Shown: positions 46,003-57,734, numbered from the stretch's first letter. The stretch is 64,000 nucleotides of DNA from an uncultured Bacteroidales bacterium (GCA_947168515.1 CAMVMF010000005.1:31598-95597), one strand, 5' to 3'. Program-made: numbers and translations. The notes: generated by a model not told the origin, from the letters alone.

Positions 46003-46980
46003 TTATATGATGCCCTCGCGGAGCACATCGTGCAGGTGTAGGACACCAAGGTAGCGGCCGTCAGGGTCGGTGACGATGAGCTGTGTGATGCTGTTGGTGC
46101 GCATCAGGTGAAGGGCATTGACGGCATACTCGCTTTCCACGATGCATTTGGGGTTGCGCGACATGATGTCCGAGGCGGTGAGGCCTAGGGTGTTGTCGCC
46201 AGCCTTGAGCATGCGGCGGAGGTCGCCGTCGGTGATGATGCCCAAGATGATGCCGGGGGCCTGAGGGTCTACCACCACGGCACAGCCCAGCCGCCGGGAG
46301 GTCATCTCGAGGATGGTGTCGCGGATGGATGCCGTGGGGGCTATCTGTGGTTTCTCGTTCTGCTTATACAGGTCGCTGACACGCATATAGAGCTGCTTGC
46401 CGAGTGCCCCGCCGGGGTGGAACCGGGCAAAGTCCTGCGCCGTGAAATTGCGGCACTCTATCAGGGCCACCGCCAGTGCGTCGCCCATCACCAGCTGCGC
46501 TGTGGTGCTGCTGGTAGGGGCAAGGTTGTTGGGGCAGGCCTCGTGTTCGACGTAAGCATTCAGCACAATGTCGGCCTCATGGGCCAAGAACGAGTCGGGG
46601 TTGCCCACGATGGCGATAAGCTTGTTGCCGAAATTTTTCACCAGGGGGATGAGCACCTTGATCTCGGGCGTGTTGCCGCTCTTGGAGATGCAGATGACCA
46701 CGTCGCCCCGTTGTATCATGCCCAGGTCGCCGTGGATGGCGTCAGCAGCATGCATGAAGAGGGCCGGGGTACCCGTGCTGTTGAGTGTCGAGACAATTTT
46801 TGTGGCTATATTGGCACTCTTGCCAATACCCGTAATAATCACGCGTCCCGAGGCCGAAAAAATGGTTTGCACAGCATCAGAAAAGCTGTTGCCGATGTGT
46901 TTTTCGAGACCCTCGATGGCTTTTTTTTCATCTGCAATAACCTGTATTGCAATTTCTTGTATTTCTTTATCTGACTTCAA
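46003..46980 (-). CDS. kdsD: Arabinose-5-phosphate isomerase (KpsF/GutQ family)
   Basis: A 325-residue enzyme that interconverts ribulose-5-phosphate and arabinose-5-phosphate, the first step to the LPS sugar Kdo. The N-terminal SIS domain (about 30-175) shows GIGKSANIATKIVSTLNSTG, HAADAIHGDLGMI and the His in FARFHPGGALGK. Two CBS domains follow (about 205-325; VDPQAPGIILGIITDGDLRR and TDPDGRYLGVLHLHDVLR). Length and order match the family. It lies 180 bp upstream of lptB on the same strand; the gap contains a dispersed ATTCGTTAGATTCGTG-type repeat. Confidence 0.93.
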   Translation of the reverse strand: MKSDKEIQEIAIQVIADEKKAIEGLEKHIGNSFSDAVQTIFSASGRVIITGIGKSANIATKIVSTLNSTGTPALFMHAADAIHGDLGMIQRGDVVICISKSGNTPEIKVLIPLVKNFGNKLIAIVGNPDSFLAHEADIVLNAYVEHEACPNNLAPTSSTTAQLVMGDALAVALIECRNFTAQDFARFHPGGALGKQLYMRVSDLYKQNEKPQIAPTASIRDTILEMTSRRLGCAVVVDPQAPGIILGIITDGDLRRMLKAGDNTLGLTASDIMSRNPKCIVESEYAVNALHLMRTNSITQLIVTDPDGRYLGVLHLHDVLREGII

Positions 46981-47014
46981 GGTCGTTTTTTTTCTGTAAT
47001 TTAAATATTTTTAG

Positions 47015-47022
47015 TAACTTTG
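47015..47022 (+). promoter_or_regulatory. Promoter -7 box of recQ
   Basis: TAACTTTG fits TAnnTTTG, with a CTG about 18 bp upstream in the -33 position; 31 bp before ATG 47053. Confidence 0.45.
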
Positions 47023-47052
47023 GACTGCAAAATTACATGTTTTTTTTGGATT

Positions 47053-49257
<2,205 letters not shown>

Positions 49258-49456
49258 ACCCCTAAACACCCCCTCCGAACACCAGTGCCAGCGGAAGTGA
49301 ATTCACACACCGGTAGTGCCGCATTCTAAACTTCTTGGGGCTGTGAGGGATGCCTGAGCGGGTGATCTTTATGTTTCTTATGGTCGGTAGGTGGTTGGTT
49401 GATTCCAATCGGAGCGGGCCAGGTTAGAAGATAATGTCGGAAAGAAAGGTATATCT

Positions 49457-50314
49457 ATGACGAAAAGACTGAGCTATTATGTTATTCTAATGTCGTTGCT
49501 GATGGCAATGACGGTGGGAGGGCCGCGTGCCATGGCGCAACAGGGTGCCCCGTCGGCCAAGGGTCCCGAACCCGTACACAAAATAGGTGTGGTGGCACAT
49601 AGGGGTTTCCACAAATATGAGGGTTCTGCCGAAAACACCGTTTCCGCCATGCAGAACGCTGTCAGCCACGACTTTGCCGGCACCGAATTCGACATGCAAA
49701 TGACGGGTGACGATGTGGCTATTATTTTCCACGACGACAAACTGGAAGGTTTGCCCATAGGCGAAGTGTCCCATACTGAGGTGTTCGAGCACCCAGCATC
49801 CACACTTGCCAACGGAGAGCGCATTCCCACCCTTCAGCAGTTTATGGACAGTTATGCCAAAGCCCTGGCCCAACAATTGGCCCGCAACACCTCTACAGGG
49901 CTTTTCTTCGAAATCAAAGCCCCCCGCAACCCCGACAAGATACCGCTGGCAGCAGCCACAGCAATGGAGGCTGTAAGACAGAGAGGACTCGAAAAGAACG
50001 TCTGCTTCATATCCTTCAGTTTGGCAGTATGCAAGTTGATAGCCGACCAGATGCCCGATGTGTCAGTAGCCTATCTGGGTGGCGACATGACGCCACAAGA
50101 GTTGAAAGAAATGGGCATAAATTCCATCGACTATAACTACAAGGTGCTGTTGGAGCGCCCTGAATGGATTCAAGAGGCCAAAAAATTGGGCATGAAGGTC
50201 AATGTGTGGACGGTTAACGACGAGAAAATAGCGTGGCAGATGAAGGAAATGGGCGTAGATTTCATCACCACAGATCTGCCGTTGGATATGGGGAGGTGGT
50301 TGGAGGATAAATAG
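49457..50314 (+). CDS. Glycerophosphodiester phosphodiesterase
   Basis: A 285-residue protein with a signal peptide (through about RAMA-QQG) and a GDPD TIM-barrel: VAHRGFHKYEGSAENTVSAM with the catalytic His and Glu, TEFDMQMTGDDVAIIFHDD with further metal ligands and the second catalytic His, and MKVNVWTVNDEKIAWQMKE near the end. It should hydrolyse deacylated phospholipids (glycerophosphodiesters) in the periplasm to glycerol-3-phosphate and an alcohol. It starts a co-directional run of genes extending to about 56.2 kb. Confidence 0.9.
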   Translation: MTKRLSYYVILMSLLMAMTVGGPRAMAQQGAPSAKGPEPVHKIGVVAHRGFHKYEGSAENTVSAMQNAVSHDFAGTEFDMQMTGDDVAIIFHDDKLEGLPIGEVSHTEVFEHPASTLANGERIPTLQQFMDSYAKALAQQLARNTSTGLFFEIKAPRNPDKIPLAAATAMEAVRQRGLEKNVCFISFSLAVCKLIADQMPDVSVAYLGGDMTPQELKEMGINSIDYNYKVLLERPEWIQEAKKLGMKVNVWTVNDEKIAWQMKEMGVDFITTDLPLDMGRWLEDK

Positions 50315-50369
50315 ATGCTTGGGTTATAGGTAAGTCCCAAATAAATACAAATACAATATATGCTATAAA

Positions 50370-50756
50370 ATGATTACTATAGGATTAAAAGGACATCTGG
50401 AAAGAATTGTCACAGAAGAAGTCACCGCTGCACGTATTGGCAGCGGGTTGGTGAAAGTTTTTGCCACACCCATGATGATAGCCCTCATCGAGCAAACCTG
50501 CTATGAGAGCGTGTCGCCTTTCTTAGAAGAGGGACAGGGCACCGTGGGTACCCTGGTCAGCGTCACCCACAGTGCCGCCACTCCTGTGGGGATGCGGGTG
50601 TGGTGCGACAGCCAGTTGATAGAGGTGGACCGCCGCCGGCTGGTTTTTGAAGTAAAGGCCTACGATGAGTGCGGACTCATTGGAGAAGGACGGCACGAAC
50701 GCTTCATTATCGACTCTGCCAAGTTCCAAGCCAAAATAGATGCCAAGGCTAAATAA
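50370..50756 (+). CDS. Hotdog-fold thioesterase (FlK-like)
   Basis: A 128-residue hotdog-fold protein. The segments ALIEQTCYESV and TLVSVTHSAATPVGMRVWC match the fluoroacetyl-CoA thioesterase (FlK) type, with the Glu and His expected in its catalytic triad. In gut anaerobes these proteins are generic acyl-CoA thioesterases; the fluoroacetate function should not be assumed. It lies 55 bp after the phosphodiesterase gene and 14 bp before the fucosidase gene, so it is probably co-transcribed. Confidence 0.85.
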   Translation: MITIGLKGHLERIVTEEVTAARIGSGLVKVFATPMMIALIEQTCYESVSPFLEEGQGTVGTLVSVTHSAATPVGMRVWCDSQLIEVDRRRLVFEVKAYDECGLIGEGRHERFIIDSAKFQAKIDAKAK

Positions 50757-50770
50757 TTGAGATATTCGTT

Positions 50771-52216
50771 ATGCATAGATTACAATATACCATATTTCTA
50801 GCATTGCTGCTATTGGCCATCAGGGTTGGGGCACAAAGTTCGCCCCCGGCACCTTATGGTCCCTGTCCCACGGAAGCCCAGGTACGTTGGCAGCGAATGG
50901 AGATGAATATGTTTTGTCACTTTGGCCCTAACACTTTCTCCGGCAAGGAGTGGGGCACAGGCAACGAGTCGGCAGATATGTTCAACCCCTCTCAGCTGGA
51001 TTGCAACCAATGGGTGGCTGTGGCCAAAGCCGGTGGCTTCAAGGGCATCATCCTCACTGCCAAACATCACGACGGTTTCTGCCTATGGCCCAATCCAGCC
51101 AGCAACCACACCGTGCGCCAAAGTAGTTGGCGGCAGGGCCAGGGAGACGTATTGCTGGAACTCTCTCAGGCCTGCCGTCGGGGAGGGGTGAAGATGGGAC
51201 TGTACATCTCGCCGTGGGACCGCAACGCCCCCACCTATGGCACACCCCATTACAACGAGACTTTTAATCGCACATTGGAACACGCACTTACACGTTATGG
51301 CACTATTTTCGAACAGTGGTTCGATGGGGCCAACGGAGAGGGGCCACGCGGTAAAAAGCAAGAATATGATTGGTCGCTGTTCAACCACACCGTAAGCCGC
51401 CTACAGCCACAGGCACTCATATTCAGCGATGTAGGTCCGGGCTGCCATTGGATGGGCAATGAAGAGGGTATCAATGGCGAGACCTGCTGGTCGCGCCTGA
51501 GCACCGACGGCTATCAGCCTGGTCCCTTTGCCCCTCCATTAGAAGTTCTCAACCAAGGTCAGAGAGACGGTAAATATTACATACCTGCCGAGGTGGATGT
51601 TTCTATCCGCCATGGATGGTTTCACCACACCTACGAACATCCCAAGACGCTGCAGCAGTTGCTGGGCATATACTATACCAGTGTGGGTAGAAACGCGGTG
51701 CTGCTGCTGAACGTGCCTCCCGACCGCCGAGGACTGATTGATGCCGAAGACTCCGTCCGTATAGTGGAATTCCGATCAGCGTTGGACTCCATCTTCGGCA
51801 ACGATCTGGCCCGACAGGCCTACGTGTATGCCTCCCATGTGCGCGGCGAAGGCATGAAAGCCTATCGTGCTGCCAATGTGGTGGACACCCATTACCACAA
51901 GTACTGGACGGTGGACAACTGGTGCCTGCAGCCATCGCTAACACTATCTTTTGCGCGGCCGGTCACTTTTAACCGCGTGATGTTGCAGGAATATATACCG
52001 CTGGGGCAGCGTGTGGAGCGTTTCGAAGTGCAGGTGCTGAGTGGTGGCAAGTGGCAGACGGTTGCCACGCAAAGCACCATAGGCTACAAACGCATTCTGC
52101 TGACCGACACATATACCACCAAGGGGGTGCGTATTCGATTCACTGGTTGCCGAGCCTGTCCGGTCATCAACCGCGTGGGTCTCTTTATGGACAATATATA
52201 CAAAGGCAATCTTTAA
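50771..52216 (+). CDS. GH29 alpha-L-fucosidase
   Basis: A 481-residue secreted glycosidase with signal peptide ending VGA-QSS. GH29 landmarks: MEMNMFCHFGPNTFSGKEWG, GIILTAKHHDGFCLWP (substrate-binding His pair), GLYISPWDRNAP and the nucleophile Asp in FEQWFDGANGEG. The catalytic barrel occupies about residues 25-345; the C-terminal part (about 370-481; KTYTT-type strands, VRIRFTGCRACPVINRVGLF) is a beta-sandwich of F5/8 type. It should release fucose from host mucin or plant glycans outside the cytoplasm. No SusC/D pair is nearby, so it is not in a classical utilisation locus. Confidence 0.92.
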   Translation: MHRLQYTIFLALLLLAIRVGAQSSPPAPYGPCPTEAQVRWQRMEMNMFCHFGPNTFSGKEWGTGNESADMFNPSQLDCNQWVAVAKAGGFKGIILTAKHHDGFCLWPNPASNHTVRQSSWRQGQGDVLLELSQACRRGGVKMGLYISPWDRNAPTYGTPHYNETFNRTLEHALTRYGTIFEQWFDGANGEGPRGKKQEYDWSLFNHTVSRLQPQALIFSDVGPGCHWMGNEEGINGETCWSRLSTDGYQPGPFAPPLEVLNQGQRDGKYYIPAEVDVSIRHGWFHHTYEHPKTLQQLLGIYYTSVGRNAVLLLNVPPDRRGLIDAEDSVRIVEFRSALDSIFGNDLARQAYVYASHVRGEGMKAYRAANVVDTHYHKYWTVDNWCLQPSLTLSFARPVTFNRVMLQEYIPLGQRVERFEVQVLSGGKWQTVATQSTIGYKRILLTDTYTTKGVRIRFTGCRACPVINRVGLFMDNIYKGNL

Positions 52217-52228
52217 CAATAGTAACAC

Positions 52229-53128
52229 TTGAAACATCGTCACCTTATCGGCCATCTGGCCTGTTTTGGAGCCTATGCCATCTTTGGGCTTAATATTATC
52301 TTTTGCAAAGACATCGCCAACGGGGGAGAGCTCTCGCCAACGGTACTTTTCACCTTTCGCGCCTTTTGTGCAGCGGCTCTTTTTTGGCTGCTGAGTCTCT
52401 TTGTCAAGCATGAACGGGTGCCGTGGCAGGACCTGTTGGGTATGCTGGGGGCCTCTGTCCTTGGTCTCATATTGCCACAGATGACCTTCCTCTATGCCAT
52501 AGCCATGACGGCACCTATCGATCTGTCTGTAGTTAACTCCATCACACCTATCATGACCATGTTTGTGGCTGCCATCTTTCTGAAAGAACCTATCACATGG
52601 AAGAAGGCGGGAGGTGTGGCCCTGAGTTTTGTAGGCGTAGTGTGGCTGATATTGCAGTCCACTCACACTGGCGGAGTGGAGCATTCCAGCCCCATGGGCA
52701 TTGCGCTGGTGGTGCTGAATGCCTTGTGTTTTGCCCTCTACTTAGGTATCTGCCGTCCCATCATCCAGCGCTACAATGTGGTAACACTTATGAAGTGGAT
52801 GTTTCTTTTTGCACTGGTGCTCATCCTGCCTTTTTCGGCTAAAGAGGTGCTGACGCTGGACTATGCAGCTGTTCCCAGTCCCATTTGGTGGGAGGTGGCC
52901 TATCTGGTTTTCTTTGCTACCTTTGTGGCCTATTTCCTTATCCCAATTGGACAGCAACGCATACGGCCCACGCTGGTGAGCATGTACAACTATCTCCAGC
53001 CCATTATAGCCAGTGTGGTAGGTGTGGCCTTAGGCATGGACAGACTGACATGGATGAAGGTGTTGGCGGCGGTGTTGGTTTTTGTGGGCGTAGCCATCGT
53101 CAACCGCAGCCGAGCCAGACAGGAATAA
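52229..53128 (+). CDS. DMT-superfamily transporter (EamA)
   Basis: A 299-residue protein of ten predicted helices in two EamA repeats; landmarks AYAIFGLNIIFCKDIANGG, TAPIDLSVVNSITPIMTMF, FLKEPITWKKAGGVALSFVGV and RPTLVSMYNYLQPIIASVV. It is a drug/metabolite exporter of unknown substrate. No ATG is available near the start: the frame must begin at TTG 52229 (Leu codon read as Met), 12 bp after the fucosidase stop, which suggests translational coupling. Confidence 0.88.
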   Translation: MKHRHLIGHLACFGAYAIFGLNIIFCKDIANGGELSPTVLFTFRAFCAAALFWLLSLFVKHERVPWQDLLGMLGASVLGLILPQMTFLYAIAMTAPIDLSVVNSITPIMTMFVAAIFLKEPITWKKAGGVALSFVGVVWLILQSTHTGGVEHSSPMGIALVVLNALCFALYLGICRPIIQRYNVVTLMKWMFLFALVLILPFSAKEVLTLDYAAVPSPIWWEVAYLVFFATFVAYFLIPIGQQRIRPTLVSMYNYLQPIIASVVGVALGMDRLTWMKVLAAVLVFVGVAIVNRSRARQE

Positions 53129-53172
53129 ATGTCCGCCCAACGTGATTACTAACTTAAAGCTATAGAGTACAG

Positions 53173-54162
53173 ATGATTTCTTTTATGACTAAATTCATGG
53201 TCCTGCTGAGCGTGGTGTTGGCCCTCATACCCAATGTGCTGTGGTTGCTGGGATGGTTGGTGGGACGTTGTTTCCACTCTCACTTGCCCTATGCTCCCTT
53301 CGGGTGGACGGCAGCAGGGTTGGTGCTGTTGGCCTGGGTGGTGGTGGCTTATGGCATTTTCATAGGCCGCTGGCAGCAGAAGACGGTGGAGATGGATTAC
53401 ACTCACGCCCAGGTGCCAGAGGCTTTCGAAGGCTACCGTATAGTGCATATCAGCGACTTGCATTTAGGTACTTTCGATGACAATCCCGGTCAGCTACAGC
53501 GCATTGTTGATAGCATCAACGCGCTACGACCTGATTTGATATGCTTTACTGGCGACTTGGTGTCGTTGAGCGTCGACGAGTCTAAGCCCTACACGCAAAT
53601 GCTGCAGGGCCTGAAGGCACGTGACGGGGTGGTGAGTACGTTGGGCAACCACGATTTTTTCATTTATAGTTTTCGCGACCAACCTTCGCTCCGCATGAAG
53701 GAGGTGGATTCCTTGGTGTGCTATGAGCGCGAAACGTTGGGATGGCACCTGCTTCGCAACGAGCACCTGGTGCTGCACCGCGGACAGGACAGCCTGACGG
53801 TGGTGGGCGTGGACAATATTCATGGCTCGGGACAGGGCTTCAGTACTGTCGACCGCGGCGACCTCAAGAAAGCCATGCAGGGAACTGGCGGTTTTCGCAT
53901 ACTGCTCAGTCACGACCCCAGCCACTGGGAAGCCGAAGTGCTGCAAAAGACCGATATAGCCCTTACGCTGAGTGGCCACACCCATGCCGCACAGTTCCGA
54001 TTGTTTGGATGGACACCCGCCTCATGGATGTTCAGGCAGTCGGCAGGGCGTTATGACATCGATGGTCAGACTCTTTACGTCACCGCCGGTATTGGCTGCA
54101 CCATGCCGTTGCGTATAAACTGTCCATCCGAAATCACACTTATCACCTTACACAAGAAATAG
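53173..54162 (+). CDS. Membrane-anchored metallophosphoesterase (YkuE-like)
   Basis: A 329-residue protein with two N-terminal membrane helices (about 5-30 and 40-60) and a calcineurin-like catalytic domain: SDLHLGTFDDNPG, CFTGDLVSL, LGNHDFFIYS, LLSHDPSHWE and LSGHTHAAQF carry the metal ligands. YkuE-type enzymes act near the membrane on phosphoester lipids such as UDP-diacylglucosamine-like compounds, but the substrate here is unknown. The C69 dipeptidase gene begins 3 bp after its stop, so the two are coupled. Confidence 0.88.
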   Translation: MISFMTKFMVLLSVVLALIPNVLWLLGWLVGRCFHSHLPYAPFGWTAAGLVLLAWVVVAYGIFIGRWQQKTVEMDYTHAQVPEAFEGYRIVHISDLHLGTFDDNPGQLQRIVDSINALRPDLICFTGDLVSLSVDESKPYTQMLQGLKARDGVVSTLGNHDFFIYSFRDQPSLRMKEVDSLVCYERETLGWHLLRNEHLVLHRGQDSLTVVGVDNIHGSGQGFSTVDRGDLKKAMQGTGGFRILLSHDPSHWEAEVLQKTDIALTLSGHTHAAQFRLFGWTPASWMFRQSAGRYDIDGQTLYVTAGIGCTMPLRINCPSEITLITLHKK

Positions 54163-54165
54163 ATT

Positions 54166-55866
54166 ATGAAAAAGACTCTAACAATAGTTTTATCCATTTG
54201 GTTCATGGGAACCTTGCCCGCCATGGCCTGTACCAATTTGATAGTGGGGAAAAAAGCCTCGAAAGACGGCAGCGTGATGTGTACCTATAACTGCGACGGA
54301 TTTGGTTTTTCCGGTTCACTGTTCTACTCTCCGGGTGGACGTCATGAGAAAGGTGAAAAAATAGCCATCCACGGCTGGGGACCTCGCCACGAGGGGCGTT
54401 TTGTGGAGCAGGTGGACTATACTTACAATGTGGTGGGGTTGATGAACGAGAAGCAAGTGACGATTGTGGAGACCACTTTCGATGGTCGCCTGGAACTGGT
54501 CAACCAAGAGGGTTTTCTCGACTATTTCAGCCTCATGCGGTTGGCACTCCAGCGTTCTTCCACCGCCCGCGATGCAATCCAATGTATGGCCGAGCTGGTG
54601 GAACAGTATGGCTATAACTCCAGCGGCGAGAGCATCACGGTGTGCGACCCCGAGGAGGCATGGATTATGGAAATTATTGGCAAAGGACCGGGGCGTACGG
54701 GTGCTGTGTGGGTGGCACTGCGGGTGCCGGACGACTGCATCTGCGCCCATGCCAACCTCAGCCGCATCCGCCAGTTCCCTTTAGAGAAACGGCGCAGCTA
54801 TGAGAGCCTCAGCAGCAAGAGTTTCAAACACCTCCATAAGCCCGAAGTGAGGTGCCTCTATGCCGAGGATGTGATTTCCTTTGCCCGTGAGAAGGGCTTT
54901 TACAAAGGCCCCGACGAGGCATTTTCTTTTCGCGACGCATACTGCCCTATCGACTTCGAAAACGTGCGCTATGCCGATGCCCGGGTGTGGAGTTTCTTCC
55001 GCCACCACACAAGCACTGCCGAGATGGACAAGTATCTGCCATATCTGAACGGCGACTTCTCGCAATACGACCACCTGCCCCTGTGGATTAAGCCTGACGA
55101 ACCCCTCTCGCTACGCGACCTGCAACGGGACATGCGCGACCACTTTGAGGGCACGGCCCTAGACATGACAGCCGACATGACGGCGGGCCCCTGGGGCATG
55201 CCCATCCGTCCGCTGCCCATGCACTTCAAGGCCTCCGACGGCACCGACTATTTCCGCGAACGGCCCATCGCCACACAGCAGTCGGGCTTCACCATGACCT
55301 GCCAGATGCGCTCATGGCTGCCCAACGACGTGGGCGGCGTGACGTGGTTCAACTGCGACGATGCCGACGTGGTGGCCTATGTGCCCCTCTACTGCTGCCT
55401 GCGGCAGGTACCAGATTGTTTCCGACCCGAGAACAATCCCCGCAGGGAGTTCTCCACCGAGTCGGCCTTCTGGATGAACAACTGGGTGGCCAACATGATT
55501 TACCCGCGATACTCACTGATGATAGGCGACCTGCGAGAGGCACAGCGGGAGCTGGAGGACTACTACTTTGCCGACCAGGACAGCGTGCTGCTGGCCATAG
55601 CGGACCTCACCCCTGCCGACCGCCAGAGTTTTCTGAACAACAAGAGCATTGCCTATGCCGACCGCATGATGAAGCGGTGGGACCGTCTGGCAAAGCTGCT
55701 CATCGTGAAGTACAACGACCAGGTGGCTCACCCCACGGAGAACGGCGAGTTTGTCCGCGGCCGATACGCTACCCCCGGCTTCAACCAACAGTTTATCGAT
55801 GCCATAGGCCCCGCCACAGGCGACCGCTACCGACTGAAACAAGTAATCGAGCGGAGGGAACGATAG
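54166..55866 (+). CDS. C69-family dipeptidase
   Basis: A 566-residue Ntn-type hydrolase. The signal peptide is removed to expose nucleophile Cys22 (AMA-CTNLIVGKKASKDGS), the usual C69 arrangement. EEAWIMEIIGKGPGRTGAVW and PDDCICAHANLSRIR are the conserved central motifs of this family, and WMNNWVANMIYPRYS is near the C-terminus. It cleaves dipeptides in the periplasm, complementing DPP11 and the HEFGH peptidase elsewhere in the window. It is coupled to the phosphoesterase gene (3-bp gap). Confidence 0.92.
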   Translation: MKKTLTIVLSIWFMGTLPAMACTNLIVGKKASKDGSVMCTYNCDGFGFSGSLFYSPGGRHEKGEKIAIHGWGPRHEGRFVEQVDYTYNVVGLMNEKQVTIVETTFDGRLELVNQEGFLDYFSLMRLALQRSSTARDAIQCMAELVEQYGYNSSGESITVCDPEEAWIMEIIGKGPGRTGAVWVALRVPDDCICAHANLSRIRQFPLEKRRSYESLSSKSFKHLHKPEVRCLYAEDVISFAREKGFYKGPDEAFSFRDAYCPIDFENVRYADARVWSFFRHHTSTAEMDKYLPYLNGDFSQYDHLPLWIKPDEPLSLRDLQRDMRDHFEGTALDMTADMTAGPWGMPIRPLPMHFKASDGTDYFRERPIATQQSGFTMTCQMRSWLPNDVGGVTWFNCDDADVVAYVPLYCCLRQVPDCFRPENNPRREFSTESAFWMNNWVANMIYPRYSLMIGDLREAQRELEDYYFADQDSVLLAIADLTPADRQSFLNNKSIAYADRMMKRWDRLAKLLIVKYNDQVAHPTENGEFVRGRYATPGFNQQFIDAIGPATGDRYRLKQVIERRER

Positions 55867-55937
55867 GCCATGACCGCTAAGCTCATGTCAAATAACCTTT
55901 TGCTCCTTTGATGCACAGAAGGGGCCAACTCAATAAT

Positions 55938-56210
55938 ATGCACAGATTTTCAGCTACTATCATTCAAAATGAGGATATGGATGCCGCGTACATCGTGGTA
56001 CCCATCGATATTCGAAAAGAGTACGGCGTGGGGCGGCTAAAAGTGGAGGCCACTTTTGACGGTGCCCCCTACCGTGGCAGTGTGGTCAACATGGGCGTGA
56101 AGGACACCGACGGCAACATCTGCTACATCATCGGCATCACCAAAGCCATCCGTCAGAAGATAGGCAAAACCTTCGGCGACACGGTGGAAGTGACTCTGCG
56201 GACGCTGTAG
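55938..56210 (+). CDS. DUF1905 domain protein
   Basis: A 90-residue protein matching the small DUF1905 beta-barrel: AAYIVVPIDIRKEYGVGRLK, VKVEATFDG-type strands (here VEATFDGAPYRG) and the closing segment ITKAIRQKIGKTFGDTVEVTL. The fold occurs alone or with YdeI domains; its function is not established. ATG 55938 is preferred over ATG 55908 because family members begin close to the first strand (HRFSATIIQNEDMD). A heptad repeat block follows the stop. Confidence 0.85.
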   Translation: MHRFSATIIQNEDMDAAYIVVPIDIRKEYGVGRLKVEATFDGAPYRGSVVNMGVKDTDGNICYIIGITKAIRQKIGKTFGDTVEVTLRTL

Positions 56211-56214
56211 TGAA

Positions 56215-56345
56215 TTGGGAATTTGTGTTAAAGTAAAAGGTAAAAACTAAAAACTAAAAGGGTAGGCGGAGTTGGGAATTTAGAGTTGAGAATTAAGAAT
56301 TAGCTTCCGCATCTGGATAATTCTCCTTTCTCCATTCTCAATTTC
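56215..56345 (+). repeat. Heptad repeat block after the DUF1905 gene
   Basis: AAAGGTAAAAACTAAAAACT, TTGAGAA/TTGGGAA-like heptads and, after a spacer, TTCTCCA/TTCTCAA heptads: the usual reverse-then-forward order. Confidence 0.75.
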
Positions 56346-56469
56346 GAATGGGGTGAGGACATTATGGCTAAGTGTCGGTCTAATGACCGATTTGGGCTTA
56401 CATTCATTTGTCCGCACCTGCAGTAATGTCGCGGCATCCTTTTTTGTTCCTGACCTGCACAATAAAAAA

Positions 56470-56699
56470 GTGAACGTTGCCGCCAGCGGATATAATATGG
56501 AATTGCTGAAAACAGCCATCCGCCTGCTGGAGGCTAACGGCATGTTGCCTCAGGAGTATCGCCCTCACAAACTGTCTGGCAACTATGCAGGCATCTGAAA
56601 TGCCATATCAAGGGCGATTGGTTGATGGTCTGGCAGCAAAACGATACCGAGTTTACGCTTCTTTTCACGGGCGCAGGTACACATTCTGATTTGTTTTGA
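56470..56699 (+). pseudogene. Decayed YafQ-family type II toxin
   Basis: Frame 1 reads GYNMELLKTAIRLLEANGML and then PQEYRPHKLSGNYAGI to a TGA at 56596-56598. From 56601 a different frame reads CHIKGDWLMVWQQNDTEFTL and ends GTHSDLF at TGA 56697-56699. Together these are the middle and C-terminal half of a YafQ/RelE-type mRNA endonuclease, including the GDWLMVW strand and the near-C-terminal catalytic His of the THSDLF end. Restoring one base at about 56597 (TG to TGG) joins the frames. The N-terminal third is missing or scrambled and no antitoxin gene precedes it, so it is an inactive relic. Confidence 0.75.
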
Positions 56700-56985
56700 T
56701 ACGAATCGTAGTACTTATAAATTGCTGATTTCTAGTCTCTACCACGAATTGCACAAGTAACCTGGTTTTGCAGGGCTGCAACGAGGCATTTCGGGTTCTG
56801 ATAATAACCACATAAAAATAGCTGGTACACAAATGTTTGGTCAGTAAATGTTCATTTTGTTCTCTTTGGTGTCATTTTTCCTGTTTTTTGCTCTTAATCT
56901 GGTGCATTTTTATCGTTTTTTGGGTATAAAATAAAAAATATTTTTCTGATATACTGTGTTTTGAAAAATATTTTACGAAATAATC

Positions 56986-57015
56986 TTGTTTATTTTATAA
57001 AGTTGTTTATCTTTG
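56986..57015 (+). promoter_or_regulatory. Promoter of the membrane protein/winged-helix operon
   Basis: TTG (56986-56988), 19 bp, TATCTTTG (57008-57015), 83 bp before ATG 57099. The AT-rich stretch 56700-56985 before it holds no supported gene. Confidence 0.65.
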
Positions 57016-57098
57016 CAGCGTGATTCATGAATCGATGCGCATTAATGGATTGTATCACGTTGAAAAACAAAAAGTAAAACAACAAAACACTTATCAAA

Positions 57099-57734
57099 AT
57101 GGAACAGAACAAAGAAATGACAGCTGAGGAAAGTCTGTCGCTCATTACCGAAACACTCAATAACAGCCGCAAAGAGATTACGCGCCGCAGCGCGAGGTAC
57201 TACCTCCTGTGGGGTACGTTGCTTACAGTCTTCTCGCTGGTAATTTACTTCTTATGGAGATTGACAGACAAAGAGGCTTGGAACTGCCTGTGGTTTGCCA
57301 TGCCTGTGATAGGATTCTTAGTGGCATGGCTTGGGCTGAGTAAAAAGCAGGAGGAAAGGGTGAGCAACGATGTGAGCCGCATCACTGGGGGCATTTGGTC
57401 GACTTTCGGAATCTTTGCCTGCGCTGTGGCGGCCTTCACGCTTGCCTATTCCTATGTTAGCGACGGTGCCCTTGAACTTGGCAGAACCATACGCGCTATG
57501 GTGTCGGTTGCAAGTCTCACGGCCGAGATTGTACTGCTGTTCGGATTGGCCGAAAGTGCCTGCGGCGTGGCGCTGAAGAACTGGGCCATGAAGATTGCCG
57601 GATTTGTGACCGGCATCGGTGGCCTGGCCATCTATTACATCACCGGTGCCAATGAAGAGCAGTTGCTCATCTTCACCTTTGCCGAATTGGTGCTGGTAGC
57701 TACCGGACTGATTATCAAACATCAATACAAATAA
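57099..57734 (+). CDS. Unidentified membrane protein linked to a winged-helix regulator
   Basis: A 211-residue protein: a charged N-terminal segment (SLSLITETLNNSRKEITRRS) and about six membrane helices (for example LLWGTLLTVFSLVIYFLW and SLTAEIVLLFGLAESACGV), ending with the cytoplasmic tail LIIKHQYK. No named family recognised. In Bacteroidota, similar small membrane proteins often precede a small winged-helix gene, as here, which suggests a regulator/membrane-sensor pair. The last 105 bp of the gene are duplicated downstream (see 57632-57943). Confidence 0.7.
   Translation: MEQNKEMTAEESLSLITETLNNSRKEITRRSARYYLLWGTLLTVFSLVIYFLWRLTDKEAWNCLWFAMPVIGFLVAWLGLSKKQEERVSNDVSRITGGIWSTFGIFACAVAAFTLAYSYVSDGALELGRTIRAMVSVASLTAEIVLLFGLAESACGVALKNWAMKIAGFVTGIGGLAIYYITGANEEQLLIFTFAELVLVATGLIIKHQYK

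Noticed and set aside
56364..56426. Short frame (MAKCRSNDRFGLTF...) as the missing antitoxin of the YafQ relic
   Set aside because: Only about 20 codons, with no resemblance to DinJ/RelB antitoxins.
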